Below are positions 27,081 through 38,292 of a stretch of DNA of 64,000 nt, one piece after another. This DNA comes from Trichuris trichiura (lineage: Eukaryota; Nematoda; Enoplea; Trichinellida; Trichuridae), in contig JBAJFE010000023.1 in assembly GCA_037903355.1 (NCBI GenBank), forward strand, positions 2,216,662 through 2,280,661. Reading direction: 5' to 3'. The translations under genes were made by a program, and so were the position numbers. The notes beneath the pieces were generated by a model. It made no database searches. It saw only the letters and a program-made list of their open reading frames with translations, and had not been told where the DNA came from. Within the stretch, counting starts at the first letter, position 1. The number at the start of each line of letters is the position of its first letter.

Positions 27081-30000
27081 TTAGAAACGAAAAACTGGTC
27101 TCTTTTTGCGCCTTGTAAAAGTCGTACGAGTTTTGTTTTTCTTTGATTGTTTTCGAAACGTAGATATATATGCAGGCCTCGAGGATGCTCTGCTACCCTT
27201 TCTGGTCGTTGTGGCACTTGTTCTATGAGTATTAGTTGATCTGGTCGTTCTGCTGTAACTTGTCCCCAGAGATGTAGTCGATGAAGTATATGTCGATTCT
27301 CCGTCTGTACCCCGTTTCTGAAACGGAATAACTGCGGGATTATATAATTATTGAGCCCCAACGAGTGACTCTAACCGAATTTTAGCGTAACTCAACTGCA
27401 TTTAATGTGATCAGTGTTATGTACGTTACAGTGTGTTAATGTAAAGCTGAATTCAGTTTTGAGTAATCTTGGTTACTCATTTCTGCAACACTACTAGTTT
27501 TTCATAAAAAAACGTTTAACTTTACATGAATTAGTAACATGTTGAATAAGTATTGAAAGGTGAATGGATTTGTGATGTTTTACGTTAGCCTGACACTGTT
27601 CTTCAGAGAATGACGGGTGTTGTAAGCTATCTTCTGAAAGTGCGCCTACTTTACTGAGCAGCTACGGTGAAAACGAGTAAGGGCACGGCAAACTTTTGAC
27701 ATTGTAAAACTAATTTTTCAAAGGGCACTATTGATGCTTTGTACTGCTGCGGCGTGCATGAAAAGATGATCACCTTTGTTTGAATTTGTAGGGCGAACTA
27801 TTGCTGAGATGTTTAAACGCGAGATCTGAGTTAAGAAATAGGAAGAAAGTGACTTAAACTTTCCAACTGAACTTACCTTCATTCGCATTTGAATAAATAT
27901 AGCCACACATAGGCACATCAATGCTACGAAGACGACTAACGTGATGAGAAATGTTAAATCTTTCTGGTCGTTTGAAACGTTAGGATCGGCTGTTTTAACT
28001 AAATTTACAAAGAAGTAAGCATGTCCTCGTTATTACGTCGATACATTACGTGAGTCGCATAACCGTCCTGTATAGCCTTTTTTACAATAGCACTTAAACG
28101 TACCCAATTCGGGCAAATCGAAGCAGTCCCCATTGGGCTGGCAGGTGTTTGTTTGGCAGGACTCATACCCTTAAAATAAGTTGAAAATGTTTTCTTCTGT
28201 TTTAACTCATGGGCGTGAGCGATGGTCAACGTCCTTTTGGTAAGTGGAAGTCAGCAAAGGTAGATATTTTTCTTACGCTTTTCGCAAAGCGCTCCCGCGA
28301 AGTTGCTCTTGCAAACGCATACGTAACCTTCCGCCGTGGGTTTGCAGGTTCCTCCGTTTAGGCATTTGGCTCCTCGGTCGCAAGTATCGTATGCTAAAAG
28401 TGATTTGCATAGTCGAAGTAGGCTGCATTCGTCGACGACAGGTCAGTCCCTTCTTAATTGAAAAGCGTGTTTTGATTGGTTGCATAGCTTTAGTTGAACA
28501 AAAAATTGACCTATGGTCATTATTTTGTATCTCACTTGTGCAAACTTCTCGTTAGGTTCTGTGTTCCTATGGTGCTACTGTTACTTTAGCTTTAAACAGT
28601 ACGATTTTCAGCGGCAGGTTTTATTATATTGTAAATATCATTGTTCATTTGTTTGTACATCATAGCAAAAAGAAAAGGTAGTTGTAGCAACGAAAAATGT
28701 TGAAAAGAATTCAGGGGCTTGGTTACATAAACGTGTAGGGATTATAATACAATTTTAGCTTGTGAATGGCTTACAAAAATTTTTACCGAATCGTCAATCT
28801 TCTCATTAAATATATAGAATGACGCGCATTGGTTTTGAAAGCTTTTCTTTATAAAGTTGAGCTTCCAGGGATGGCCGCAACCCATTATCAACACTAATTC
28901 AAAGCTAATGAAAAGGTTGAAATTGGTTACGAGCAGGATAAACGGGCAATTTACAGATGGGTGACGAGTTTAAACAGAAAAAAGTCATTCGTTAAGGTAG
29001 TAATGTAATGCCGTCTGAAAGGCAAAGCAGAGTTAGCAACAGGGAAAAAATACTACTAGTCGATAAATAAAAAATAAATAAAAGGTAAAAGCTTCGTAAT
29101 TGTTGGTTGCAATAGCAAGAGCTATTGAAAAAACGGGTTACACCGCGAAAGGAAAAGTGAAAGTTAATAAAGTGTCTAAAGTCTGTAAAAAAAAAGTAAA
29201 GTTCATATTTCGTTATCTGTTTTGGACAATGAGTTATTAAAAGCTAAATGAATTTAAATCGGTTGAAGTCTAGTAATGGTAGTAGTGAAACTAAATCAAA
29301 TTATCAGTGAACCAAGTTATAAAAGCGGTGATAAGAAAAAAATGGAATACAGAAAAAAAGAAGTGTCACACTAAAATTAAGATAGGCTTTAACAAGGGCC
29401 AATTTAACAGACTTATGCTTCCTTGTTTCTGTCTACCTTGCAGTGACACCAAAGCACTTTGCTGAATGATCCCCATTGAAGACTGAAGACGATCAGCCTG
29501 ATTCCTACGCCTAATAAGAAATTGGGAAATCTAATAAGTGTCATTCCGTAGGCTTAGCTAATGCAATACAAAAAACATGTTACGGTAATCAAAATGAAAT
29601 CATTAGACGGTGATTTATTAATGAGTAATAGCTGAAGAAGTTTATTACGGATAGTTCCCGTTTGTTATTTATATAGAAGGACTCCAGAGCTTTCGGGTCA
29701 TTTGAGACCCGTCATCAGCGGTCTTAAGTTGTTGAATCATCAACGGTCTTAAGTTGTTGACCGTTGATGACGGTCAACAACTCCGGAGTCCTTCTATATA
29801 AATAACAAACGGGAATTATCCGTAATAAACTTCTTCATTATGAGAACATATGTTCCCGTACCAAGAAACCATGAGTAATAGCTATAGTCAATTGCCTTTG
29901 TGCTCTTCATAGAGGCGGTCGTTCAACAAAGGAATTTCCACTTTAAGGAAGGCGTTACCTTAGCTAGAACGCCTGTCGACGGTGGGTTCATTCAGGCTTG

Positions 30001-33000
30001 TCCCTTAAACAGAGGTTGCATAACTGATTTTAATTTTAACTTATTTTACTGTTGAGATACTAGCGCTCTCCAATTGAACTTTTTTCGAATGGTCTATTAT
30101 ATCCAAAGGACTTAAATAGAATAGAAAACGTATCAGTGAGAATTGTACTGAGAAGTGCATCGTACCATAATTTTATTTACTTGATTATTCAATTTCATTT
30201 TACTTTTTGTCCTTCCAGTTGGAGAATCGTTTTCTGCCTTTTGTTGACTCAATAACTTGAATAATTTATCCCATGGTTAGTGATGATATAACACTAAGGA
30301 ATAAGTTCTACTGCTGAGCTGTCTTCTCAGCAAAACTGTATACGTTTTTTCACTTGTAGCAAATAAACGGATATTTAAAATGAATTCATCGTCCGTTCTG
30401 AGTTCGGATGAAAAGTACAGTAAGAATTAAAAGCGTTGATGTTCACAAATTGGAAAAATGTTTGCAATTATCGCTTTACTGTTCCAAATTCGAAATTACC
30501 AATAGTTCTAATTATTTTTAACCCTGAAAAGTTTGAAAGTTGTCAATTATCAGCGTGCAGATACGCAGACAGTACTGTTCTGTAGTCGAACTTACTTTCT
30601 TCACAATATTCGCCTTTGTATCCCGCCTTGCATTTGCAAATAAAGTAGGGCCCGTTGCTCGTACAAGTGCCTCCGTTCTCGCACGGCTGGCTGATGCAAT
30701 TGTCGTCTTCTGAAAGAGGCATTTGTTCATGTGTACACCGGCAGAAATGTCCGTGACAAATCGTATGCAATACGTACTGTTACTTCGGTTGAAACATGAG
30801 CTCTAACAACAGTGATCTTAGTTTTTAGCCATTTTGCTTGACCATTCAATTTTCTTCGTTCTAACAAAAACAGAGAGAGAGAGAGAGAGAGCATACCGCC
30901 GCGGAGCAGCAAAGAACTAGAACGATTTATCAATCTCGAGAAAGGATTAGGGTAAAAATATTTAATAATAAAATCAAGCATTCTGTTGATCTTTTCCGAG
31001 TTCGCTATGTGAAACTGTTTCTGCTTGTTTGCATCTCCTTCCTATTGCGCCTACATCCCTCTCGAGGCTGAAAATTTGATTTCGAGGGTTCCATCATGTC
31101 ATCTGGCATAGTAACATTTTGAATTGAAATAACGTTTTTGTTTAATAGGAAACAGCGTAAAGTCCTAGTGCTAAGAGCACGATTTCCTGAAATTTAGGCT
31201 TATCTTTTGTCGCAGGCGAGGATCGTTTAATTGTTCACAAAGCAGTACAAAAATAAATGGTTCACAATGAGTAGCAGGAGTACTTTCGAGGGAACCTACC
31301 CAAGTTGTCAGCGTTAGTTCACAACGGACATTGTGAACTTACGCTGACAGTCGTGATCTGCGAGAGTATTACCAGAATGAGCAGACTAGTTTCAGAAAGC
31401 TGTTGTAATCTCTTTTGGTTGAACGATGAGCTGTTATTAATGCAGTGCAACTATGACGAAAAGCACATTCGTTTTTCGTATTCAGTTACTGAAAGAAAGA
31501 AGAGCTTAGGTGAACTACCTCCTGTTCCATTAATTAAGAAGATTGATTTGTGCCGCTAACCATAGGTTTGTAAAAAGCTTGTCATGATTAGGTTAGTTTT
31601 TGTGATGAGTCTAAACTTTTTGCAAGGCTTACTTGACGTGCCAGTTAAAGAGGAGCAGAATTGATCGTGTTTGCGCTTATAGGAATATGCAGCACTTACG
31701 TTGCTCACACAAAAGTCCGTGATAGCCTTTTTTGCAGTTGCAGATGTAATGGCCCAATGCGTCACGCCCTCTGGTCCCTCCTTTCTGTGCACAGCTAGTT
31801 GTCGCTAAGCTAATGTTTGTTCCATAGATGTAATCAGTGCACGGACTTAAGATATGTGTATCTGTTTCAACGCAACATTCTTTTTGGTTTTCAAAAGAAC
31901 AGTTGACTGTCGCTATTATATTTGGTTGATAGTATGCTGCTATCCGGATTCTCTTTGCGGTTCCACAGGTAGCGGTCCATTGGGTCCATGGGCTAAAGGG
32001 TCTCGTACAGGTACAGTTGCACCTCTGCCCGTAGTCATCTGGGTCGCAACGTTGATGCTTTCGTCTTTCAGGGGGTACTTCAGTGTAATAATGAGTTACG
32101 CAATATTGTAAAGCTTTGTTATAATTGCAGCCTTCTTTGCGAACCCTTTCGCAGGGATACCTGCCCTCATGCATGCACGGTATCCATTCATGATCTAGCC
32201 CTTTGCGACATTCGTAGAAATCGCAAAGTTCCACTATACCATCACTTTTAAAGCACACGTTTCTGCACATAGGTCCAGTCCAATCCTGGGTCAGCTTTTT
32301 CATGTCTAATTTCAGCCTCGATAGCGTGATTCCTTTTGCCATGACGTTGTTCTCATCGTTCACTTGCTTGCAGTAGTACTTCGAAGTTTTATTGGCGCAC
32401 CCGAATTCTGATCTGCGGGAACACCAATGCGTGAAGTTTAAGCATCGATAAGTATTACCATCGCCAAAAACCCGACTGTATTCAGCGCTATGGCTTAACA
32501 GTGCGCCGCCGTGTAACCATTTTTGACCGCTAATTAAATTAGGTTTGTTAGAAATGTCGTGAAGTTGATCCAAAAATAGCAAATGACCAAATGGAAAATT
32601 GTCGTCGCAATAGTTGTCAGTACATACGGGATAATGTGCATCATGTTGCTCCATGCAATGTGCAATGAATAATTTCGGGACTAAGGTGACGCAGCCTTGG
32701 CGATATTTGAATGTAAACAATTCTTGGCCCCGCCAAGTGTTAGGACATGGTATATCCGCCTGTGCGATGTCCGGACAACTAGTGCAGACACTGAGAAATA
32801 GGAGGAAATGTAATTTTGTCACCTGAAATCATTATGTAACCACGTTTACTGTCAAGACAATTAAATATTAATCCTTTTGCAGATGTACTTTTAGACATTC
32901 CGTTTGCTAACAGTACGCATTTTCAGTAATGCAAATAGTTCTTTATCAAAGTTAACTTTCGTAAAGTTTGAAATTTGACCGCTTAAAGATTAACAGAAAA

Positions 33001-33031
33001 GAATTAAGCAGAAAGATGGCCATTTTACCAT
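27081..33031 (-). CDS. Type I membrane protein with Cys-rich ectodomain, TSP1-like segment and four EGF modules
   Basis: Exons, in transcript order: ATG at 33031-33029 (inferred), 32822-31700, 30709-30596, 28393-28277, 28169-28050, 27989-27877, 27317-27081 (TAA). Lengths sum to 1827 nt, 609 codons, in frame throughout. The signal peptide (VTKLHFLLFLSVCT...) is followed by a Cys-rich region of about 250 residues, a TSP1-like SPWTQWTATCG segment, and EGF 1 ending GYHGLLCEQ. EGF 2 has CENGGTC and CKAGYKGEYCE. EGF 3 has CLNGGTC and CVCKSNFAGALCE. EGF 4 has CQPNGDC and CYCKKGYTGRLCD. Then come a helix (LTFLITLVVFVALMCLCVAI) and a basic Ser/Thr-rich cytoplasmic tail of about 80 residues ending RRKKRPVFRF. 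Likely a cell-surface adhesion or receptor protein; the ligand is unknown. The EGF-region introns are all phase 1. An alternative acceptor at 27998 adds three residues. Confidence 0.85.
28394..30595 (-). other. Large intron of the EGF-module gene
   Basis: 2.2-kb intron with a good donor (GTAAGT at 30595) and acceptor (CTTTTAG ending at 28394). The 28970-29400 stretch is A-rich and simple in composition. A palindromic insertion occupies 29634-29870. Confidence 0.7.
29634..29870 (-). mobile_element. Palindromic retroelement-like insertion with 13-bp target duplication
   Basis: The insertion is 237 bp, flanked by exact ATGAGTAATAGCT at 29621-29633 and 29871-29883. Arms from about 29634-29690 and 29792-29845 are inverted copies (TTTATTACGGATA, CCCGTTTGTTATTTATATAG, GGACTCC). 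Only the right end extends further, to TTTCTTGGTACGGGA read on minus. The left arm carries a hammerhead-like core on the minus strand (29687-29721); the right arm has a decayed version. Confidence 0.8.
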
Positions 33032-34670
33032 GATTTGCTGTGCAGGTGACGAAGTTCTCACATTTTTGGTATCTGGGAAGATTTTTTTCCAGCATCCGTC
33101 ATTTTTCCTACAATCCGTGCATACATTTAGTAAAACTTAAGTTATAGTATATGCATTCCCAACGGAAGGACGATGCTGCTGCTGCTGGGATTTTCTAAAG
33201 TTTAAACGTGACCGCTGGTTTGTGCCTAAGCCTATTCGCTTTAAAATGCCGTTACTTCCCAAATCTGCTACTGTCAGTTAACAATTGTACATTACCTTCT
33301 CAGAATTATGAAACTGTCATGCAGTCAAGGCATTGATTCTCCCGACGGTTTTGTCATAGGTAAGTCCGGAAAGTAAATATTTCAAAACAAGCCAAGTACC
33401 GGTCTAACTGTTCCTATAAATGGCAATGTTATTGTTGACTTTTGAGAGCAGTGATCCCTGAAGAACTTTTTGGTTTGAATGGCGCCTTTGCATCCGCTCA
33501 CCTTTTTAGCGATTCCGCCACTGATGGGACCAGAAAAATCTCGGAAGTTCCAACGTAATGTACGCGCTCATCTGCAAAAAGTTGAAGCCAACTTGTTCTG
33601 CTTGTTTAACTTTGTTTCTTGCAAAGTAAAACGCTGTATTAACTATATCCAGACGTCTGACTGCTGTAAATTCCAGAATTCTTTAGTACAAATGTTAGGC
33701 ATTTCCTCAGTAGTGCAGCGGTGAATTTTCCCCGCCACCTTGTATGAGAAGCCTCGTAGTCGACGAGGAAACCCGTACGTTTGGCTCGGGACTTTAATTC
33801 GCGCTAACCGAATCGGCTGAAGTCATTTGACGTTAACTGCTGAACGACTTTTTGATTTAAGTTTCTAAACTTGTCTGCCGGTTTGGGCTGAGCCAAATGT
33901 ACATTTTGGAGTATCTAATATGATTGTGCAATTTCAGTTTCTTTTACGTGTAGAAAGCTGTGAATCAGAATTCCACCGTAATCTTACCTGCAAAATGCGG
34001 TTACCGTAGGGTTCATAGTTTAAAGTTTAAACTGAACAGTGTTCGTTTTTATTAGAATAATGAAGTTGTTTTTTAGTATGCGCACTGAGCTATTTCTCTA
34101 GTAACTAATGATGGCCTTGTATCGTAAGATTATGCACGTACTTATTAAGTTTAATCTGTGCTTTCGAATACGTAGCATTTTGTAACTGGTTCGTAAGAGT
34201 TTATGGCAAAGTTTGGTTACGACGGTCATCGATAACGAGATCGTTACCACTAAAGACAGGCTGGAGTATCGAATAGATCGTTAATATTGGAAAAATGTCT
34301 TCAGGTTCATGTGATAGTGTGCTCTTCATAGGCTCGTTCAAGTGTGGTACACCAAATACGCTGATCGACTAGTAAGTGGGAGTGAGCATAAGTCGTTTTC
34401 CTCTTCGAGCAGGTTTACAGTTTCCATTATTAGCTTACTTTATGTTGCCTTTGCTTTGTTTTTGTCTTTTGTTGTTTTCTTAGATGGAAATTAACTGAAA
34501 TGCAGATGCAATTCGGTTGCTGCTCATTGCAACCTGCTTCACAGCGCTTTCTTTATGTGGATGAAGAGTTTCTTTTATTTTTCTTATGCTTTACTTCACC
34601 GTCAGCGTTTATGATGCTTTCATTTTTCTAAGTAGTTCCGTAAGCTTTTTTAAAAGTGAGCTCTAAAGCA
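33032..34670. other. Non-coding stretch upstream of the EGF-module gene
   Basis: It contains a GCT triplet run near 33174-33186 and one exon-like segment (33304-33359, plus). No gene is supported. Confidence 0.4.
33304..33359 (+). CDS. Candidate short coding exon, unknown product
   Basis: Acceptor TTACCTTCTCAG, then one base, 18 open codons (IMKLSCSQGIDSPDGFVI), one base, and donor GTAAGT (phase 2 in, phase 1 out). No family recognised. Confidence 0.22.
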
Positions 34671-34760
34671 GCCATTCTCAACCTTTTCTGCGCTAGGCCC
34701 CCTTGGAAGGTGTCCTCAGGTGCTAGACCCCCTTTCCCTATTGGTCAATTAATTTTTGCG
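34671..34760 (+). mobile_element. hAT-like transposon left end (fragment)
   Basis: CAGCCATTCTCAACCTTTTC followed by TAGGCCCCCTTGG resembles the CAG...TTCTCAACCTTTT termini and GGCCCCC subterminal block of many hAT elements. A matching right end and 8-bp duplication were not found, so this is probably a truncated non-autonomous copy. Confidence 0.5.
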
Positions 34761-35395
34761 TTTTTTATATAGCAGCCAATCAGCTTTAAATGACAACCTC
34801 CTAGGATCAAGTTAATGCACTGATACAATGCGAATGCGATACAATGCGATAGTGTAGACCGTTAGCGAACATCCAGCATTACAGGGCTCCCACTTCTGTC
34901 AATAAACTTCTGTCGTTGCTACTGCAGGTGCATAGCATTATTTTAGACTGAGTTGTCAGAACTTGATAAACATGCTTTTTTATTTTCGTTAATGCTTTTC
35001 AGCAATTCTGTGGCCAATATAGAGTGTTAACTTTCTATAAAAGGTAATGTAAATGCTGGTTGCAAAAGAGAGAAAGAGGGCTTTGAGAGAGGTACATTTT
35101 TTTATTTACTAACCGCCAGAACGGATGATTACAAGACTATAAGAAAATCAATGAATAAAAAACCTTTTGTAGATTTGAAGAGGCTCATCTGTGAGAGGTA
35201 TTGTGAATACTAATCCTAAACAAAGTGATTTGCTTTTGTGAGGCCTTGATGGGATAAAGGTTTGCAGCAAAGTTGTCCTCTATTGATGGTTCATAATTAA
35301 GGTTTAACAGGTGTGGAAGAAATTGTGGCACAGTTTTGAGAAAGAATGTTACGTAAAATTCTGCGAATTTTCATTCCGTGAAATGTTTTTGTAAA

Positions 35396-35770
35396 TGTGG
35401 TTTCTTGGTATGGGACAGTGGATTTTCATGTTGTACTCTTTCTATACGGGATGTGGGTTCCGTTTAAAAACTTTTTATGTACTCCGGAGTATGTGGTTTC
35501 TTGGTACGGGACCATATGTTTTCATAATGAAAAACTTTATTACGGATAGGTTCCCGTTTTTTATGTATGTAAAAGACTCCGGAGCTTTCAGGTCATTCGA
35601 GACCCGTCATCAGCGGTCTGAAGTTGTAAATATGACCGAATATTTACAACTTCATACCGCGGATGACAGGTCTCGAATGACCCGAAAGCTCCGGAGTCTC
35701 TTTTATATACATAAAAAACGGAACCTATCCGTAATAAAGTTTTTCATTATGAACTCTGGAGTATTACTTT
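35396..35770. mobile_element. Palindromic insertion with paired hammerhead-like cores
   Basis: Two tandem copies of the terminal sequence (TTTCTTGGTATGGGA at about 35400, TTTCTTGGTACGGGA at about 35495) precede an almost perfect foldback, about 35525-35635 against 35636-35745. Arms read TTTATTACGGATAGGTTCCC, then a short spacer, GACTCCGGAGCTTTC and the core. The flanks ACTCCGGAGTAT (35481) and ACTCTGGAGTAT (35753) may be an imperfect target duplication. The continuous open frame through 35395-35844 is a by-product of the palindrome. Confidence 0.72.
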
Positions 35771-37836
35771 ATCTACTCCATAAAATTGAAAGTAGCCTAT
35801 GTAATTTCCTACTTTCGGCTCAAATTCGGCTACTTTTATCATAATCTTATCTGCTTAACATTCACAATAAGATTTTAGTCATTTTCACCTGTTCAGACGA
35901 CGTTTTATTTTACTTTTGCCATTGGACCCCTGGAAGCAACAATCTTAACGTGTATTATGTTTTCTTTTTAAACGAGGAATGACAGAAGCGCTAACGAAAA
36001 AAATTTTGTGTAACGCTTAGGGTAATAGCACTGTTTGGGCAGGCACGTTGAAGGTGGTATAGGCGCTTACGTGGCCTGAACTTCGATGGGAGCGGCCCTC
36101 AAGAATTGAAAGTGGCGCCGCTGCGATGACACAACAGCATTCGCAGACGCTGCCGTGCACTGTACCATCATAGGTCTGCAACTCCTTGGAATGAAAGTTC
36201 CACATTCCTTATAAGAATCTGCCAGAAAAGACCTCCTTAGCTTAAAAAAGACAGTGCAAAACAAATAGACTTTTATTCTCAGCGATTGTAATGAAATCTA
36301 TTTCCATGAAAACTTTGCGACGATAGCATGTGTCTCTTAAATAACCGCTTGTTAGCTTTTTAAGACTTGTTACGGTGGAAAGCAAGTGATCCATTGAAAA
36401 AAGAGCTAACGGATTCAAGTATTACTATCAGAGTTTTCGTTTTCTTAGTAAAAGTCACTATACACGGACAGAGAAACATCGATTGGTTGTTTCTGATTTT
36501 AGTTAGCCTAAGAAGTAAAGGCGGTTCTTGGCGTTTCTGCTAGTGCAAATCGAATTAATCATTCAAAATATGCTTATTTATTTAGTTATTATGGGCTTGC
36601 CTGTCTTTTTTATGACAAGGACTGCTTTCCTCTGGGGTCAGGCAAGCTTAGCCGACAGCAAAGATCAATTCTGTATTTCTGAGCGGTGAAAAATCAGTGC
36701 CGTTTTACGTTTCCTTATCGATAATTCACTGGTATGCGAACTCACATTAAATATTCGCTAAACAGCTGCGCATTGCAGTGAGAATGAAGCTCTTTCCAAC
36801 GAGCATGTGAAAATGCGTATTACGATAATTCAGGCAACAGACATTTTCCGAAAGCTTCGCAAGGTAAATTTCACAGATCGAATTTCCGTAGTACCATTAT
36901 GGAATTTTTTGTGCTCTCTTTTAACCGCTCTCTTCAATTGATAGTCGCCCTTTAAGTTGAACAAAACCAGAGTTTGGTTTCGTGGCTTGTGGCAAGCTAA
37001 TCAAGACAGCAGAAGCTAATCGCTCTCCCTGGGAGTACCCTTCGCCAATGTACGCTTCATAATATCTTATCGCGCGAGAGAAAAAACCAGTATCCCCTAT
37101 CTTTCAGCGAGAAGATGGGAAGAGATAAGCTCGACGAGGGGCTGCTTTTGCTTTGTCAACCAGTATGCATTTTGGCTGCGGCGTTTGTGGCTACGAATTC
37201 AGTTGGTGCAACTGAGTGTTCTGTGCGCATAGGCGAGATTAACGTTTTTACATTTTCTTTGCTTCTGTACGGTTAGAACAACAGTTTATGAGATTGTATT
37301 CGGCCGCCTGGTTTAATTGGTTATTTGACTTTCATTTTTTTCAGCTCCTTGGGCAAGAAGTGGCTTGCCAACTTCTTTCTTGCTTTTCCCGCCTGTTCAC
37401 AACTTACCTGCAACTTCATGGCTTTGCATTAGGTGTTCAAGATATTGTTCTGACCAAAAAAGTTTGTTGTAGCCACCGTTCTTCATTACTCAAATCAATG
37501 GTTTTATTTAGGCATATAGAAAATGAGGAAAGTGATCAACCCCTTAGATAGCTGCGGTAAATCGGCTGTAAGAGACACGCTGAATCTTCCAGATGCGGAA
37601 ATGGAGACTTTAATAGGTATTCCATGCTTTAATTCTTCATTTGAATTTTTTTCATGCTACACGGGATAGAGGCTCAATTATTCAAACTAATGCCTGTAAA
37701 TGGTAGTTTCATTGATTGATGATGAAATTATTAGAATAATAGTTTGGGTTGGCTTTTGTAGATTATTCCCAATTTACTTATTATATGCTTTTTGAACACT
37801 GGGTGCTTCGTAACGGGATTGGTTTTCATAGTGTCT
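35771..37836. other. Non-coding stretch
   Basis: A GC-richer patch at 36030-36205 holds a 62-codon minus ORF with an ATG at 36205 and no recognisable motif. Nothing else supportable. Confidence 0.4.
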
Positions 37837-37935
37837 GATCTTCTACGGCTTTTCCCGTTTATCTGTTGCGCTTGTATCTGTAAATTAGACGAAACAACTG
37901 CTCTACCAACGGGTGGATGAGCCGTTATTAAAAAA
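37837..37935 (-). mobile_element. tRNA-like SINE-type repeat, copy 1
   Basis: Reads on the minus strand: a D-arm/A-box-like block with GTTGGTAGAGC (37910-37900), then TTTACAGATAC, and ACGGGAAAAGCCGTAGAAG. The same blocks recur in the same order at 59325-59424. A clear B box is not visible. Confidence 0.5.
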
Positions 37936-38292
37936 AATTGTACAGATGTCAATGCACTCAACTTTATGCTTTATTTGTAAAGCGCAACTGGTAGTATGCG
38001 ATGATCTATGGCGACTAAGTAATTTTGGAAACATCAAAACTTCTTGTCCCATCGTCGGCAGGTTAAATGATGACGACTGATTGTGAGTGAGTAGACAGCA
38101 ACAAGAAGTCTGGAACAGTTACGCATGCGAATTGAATTGCAGTCGGGAAAACTGACTTTCGTAGTTGAGATGTCCGGATCATGGTCTACTCACACACAAC
38201 CGTCATAGTTTATCCTTCTCACGATGGCACGAAGGATTACCCGAGATCTGCAAAATTATTTAAGATTTTTATCATTAAATAAAAGTTTATTA

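Noticed and set aside
28273..28485. 70-codon minus frame over EGF module 3
   Set aside because: Shadow frame: the true EGF frame (CLNGGTC) is in another register and ends at consensus splice sites.
35395..35844. 149-codon plus-strand frame
   Set aside because: It reads through the palindromic insertion; its two halves are reverse complements and encode no known protein.
37865..37935. Functional tRNA gene on minus
   Set aside because: Only the D-arm/A-box part resembles a tRNA; no anticodon arm, B box or acceptor stem could be drawn.
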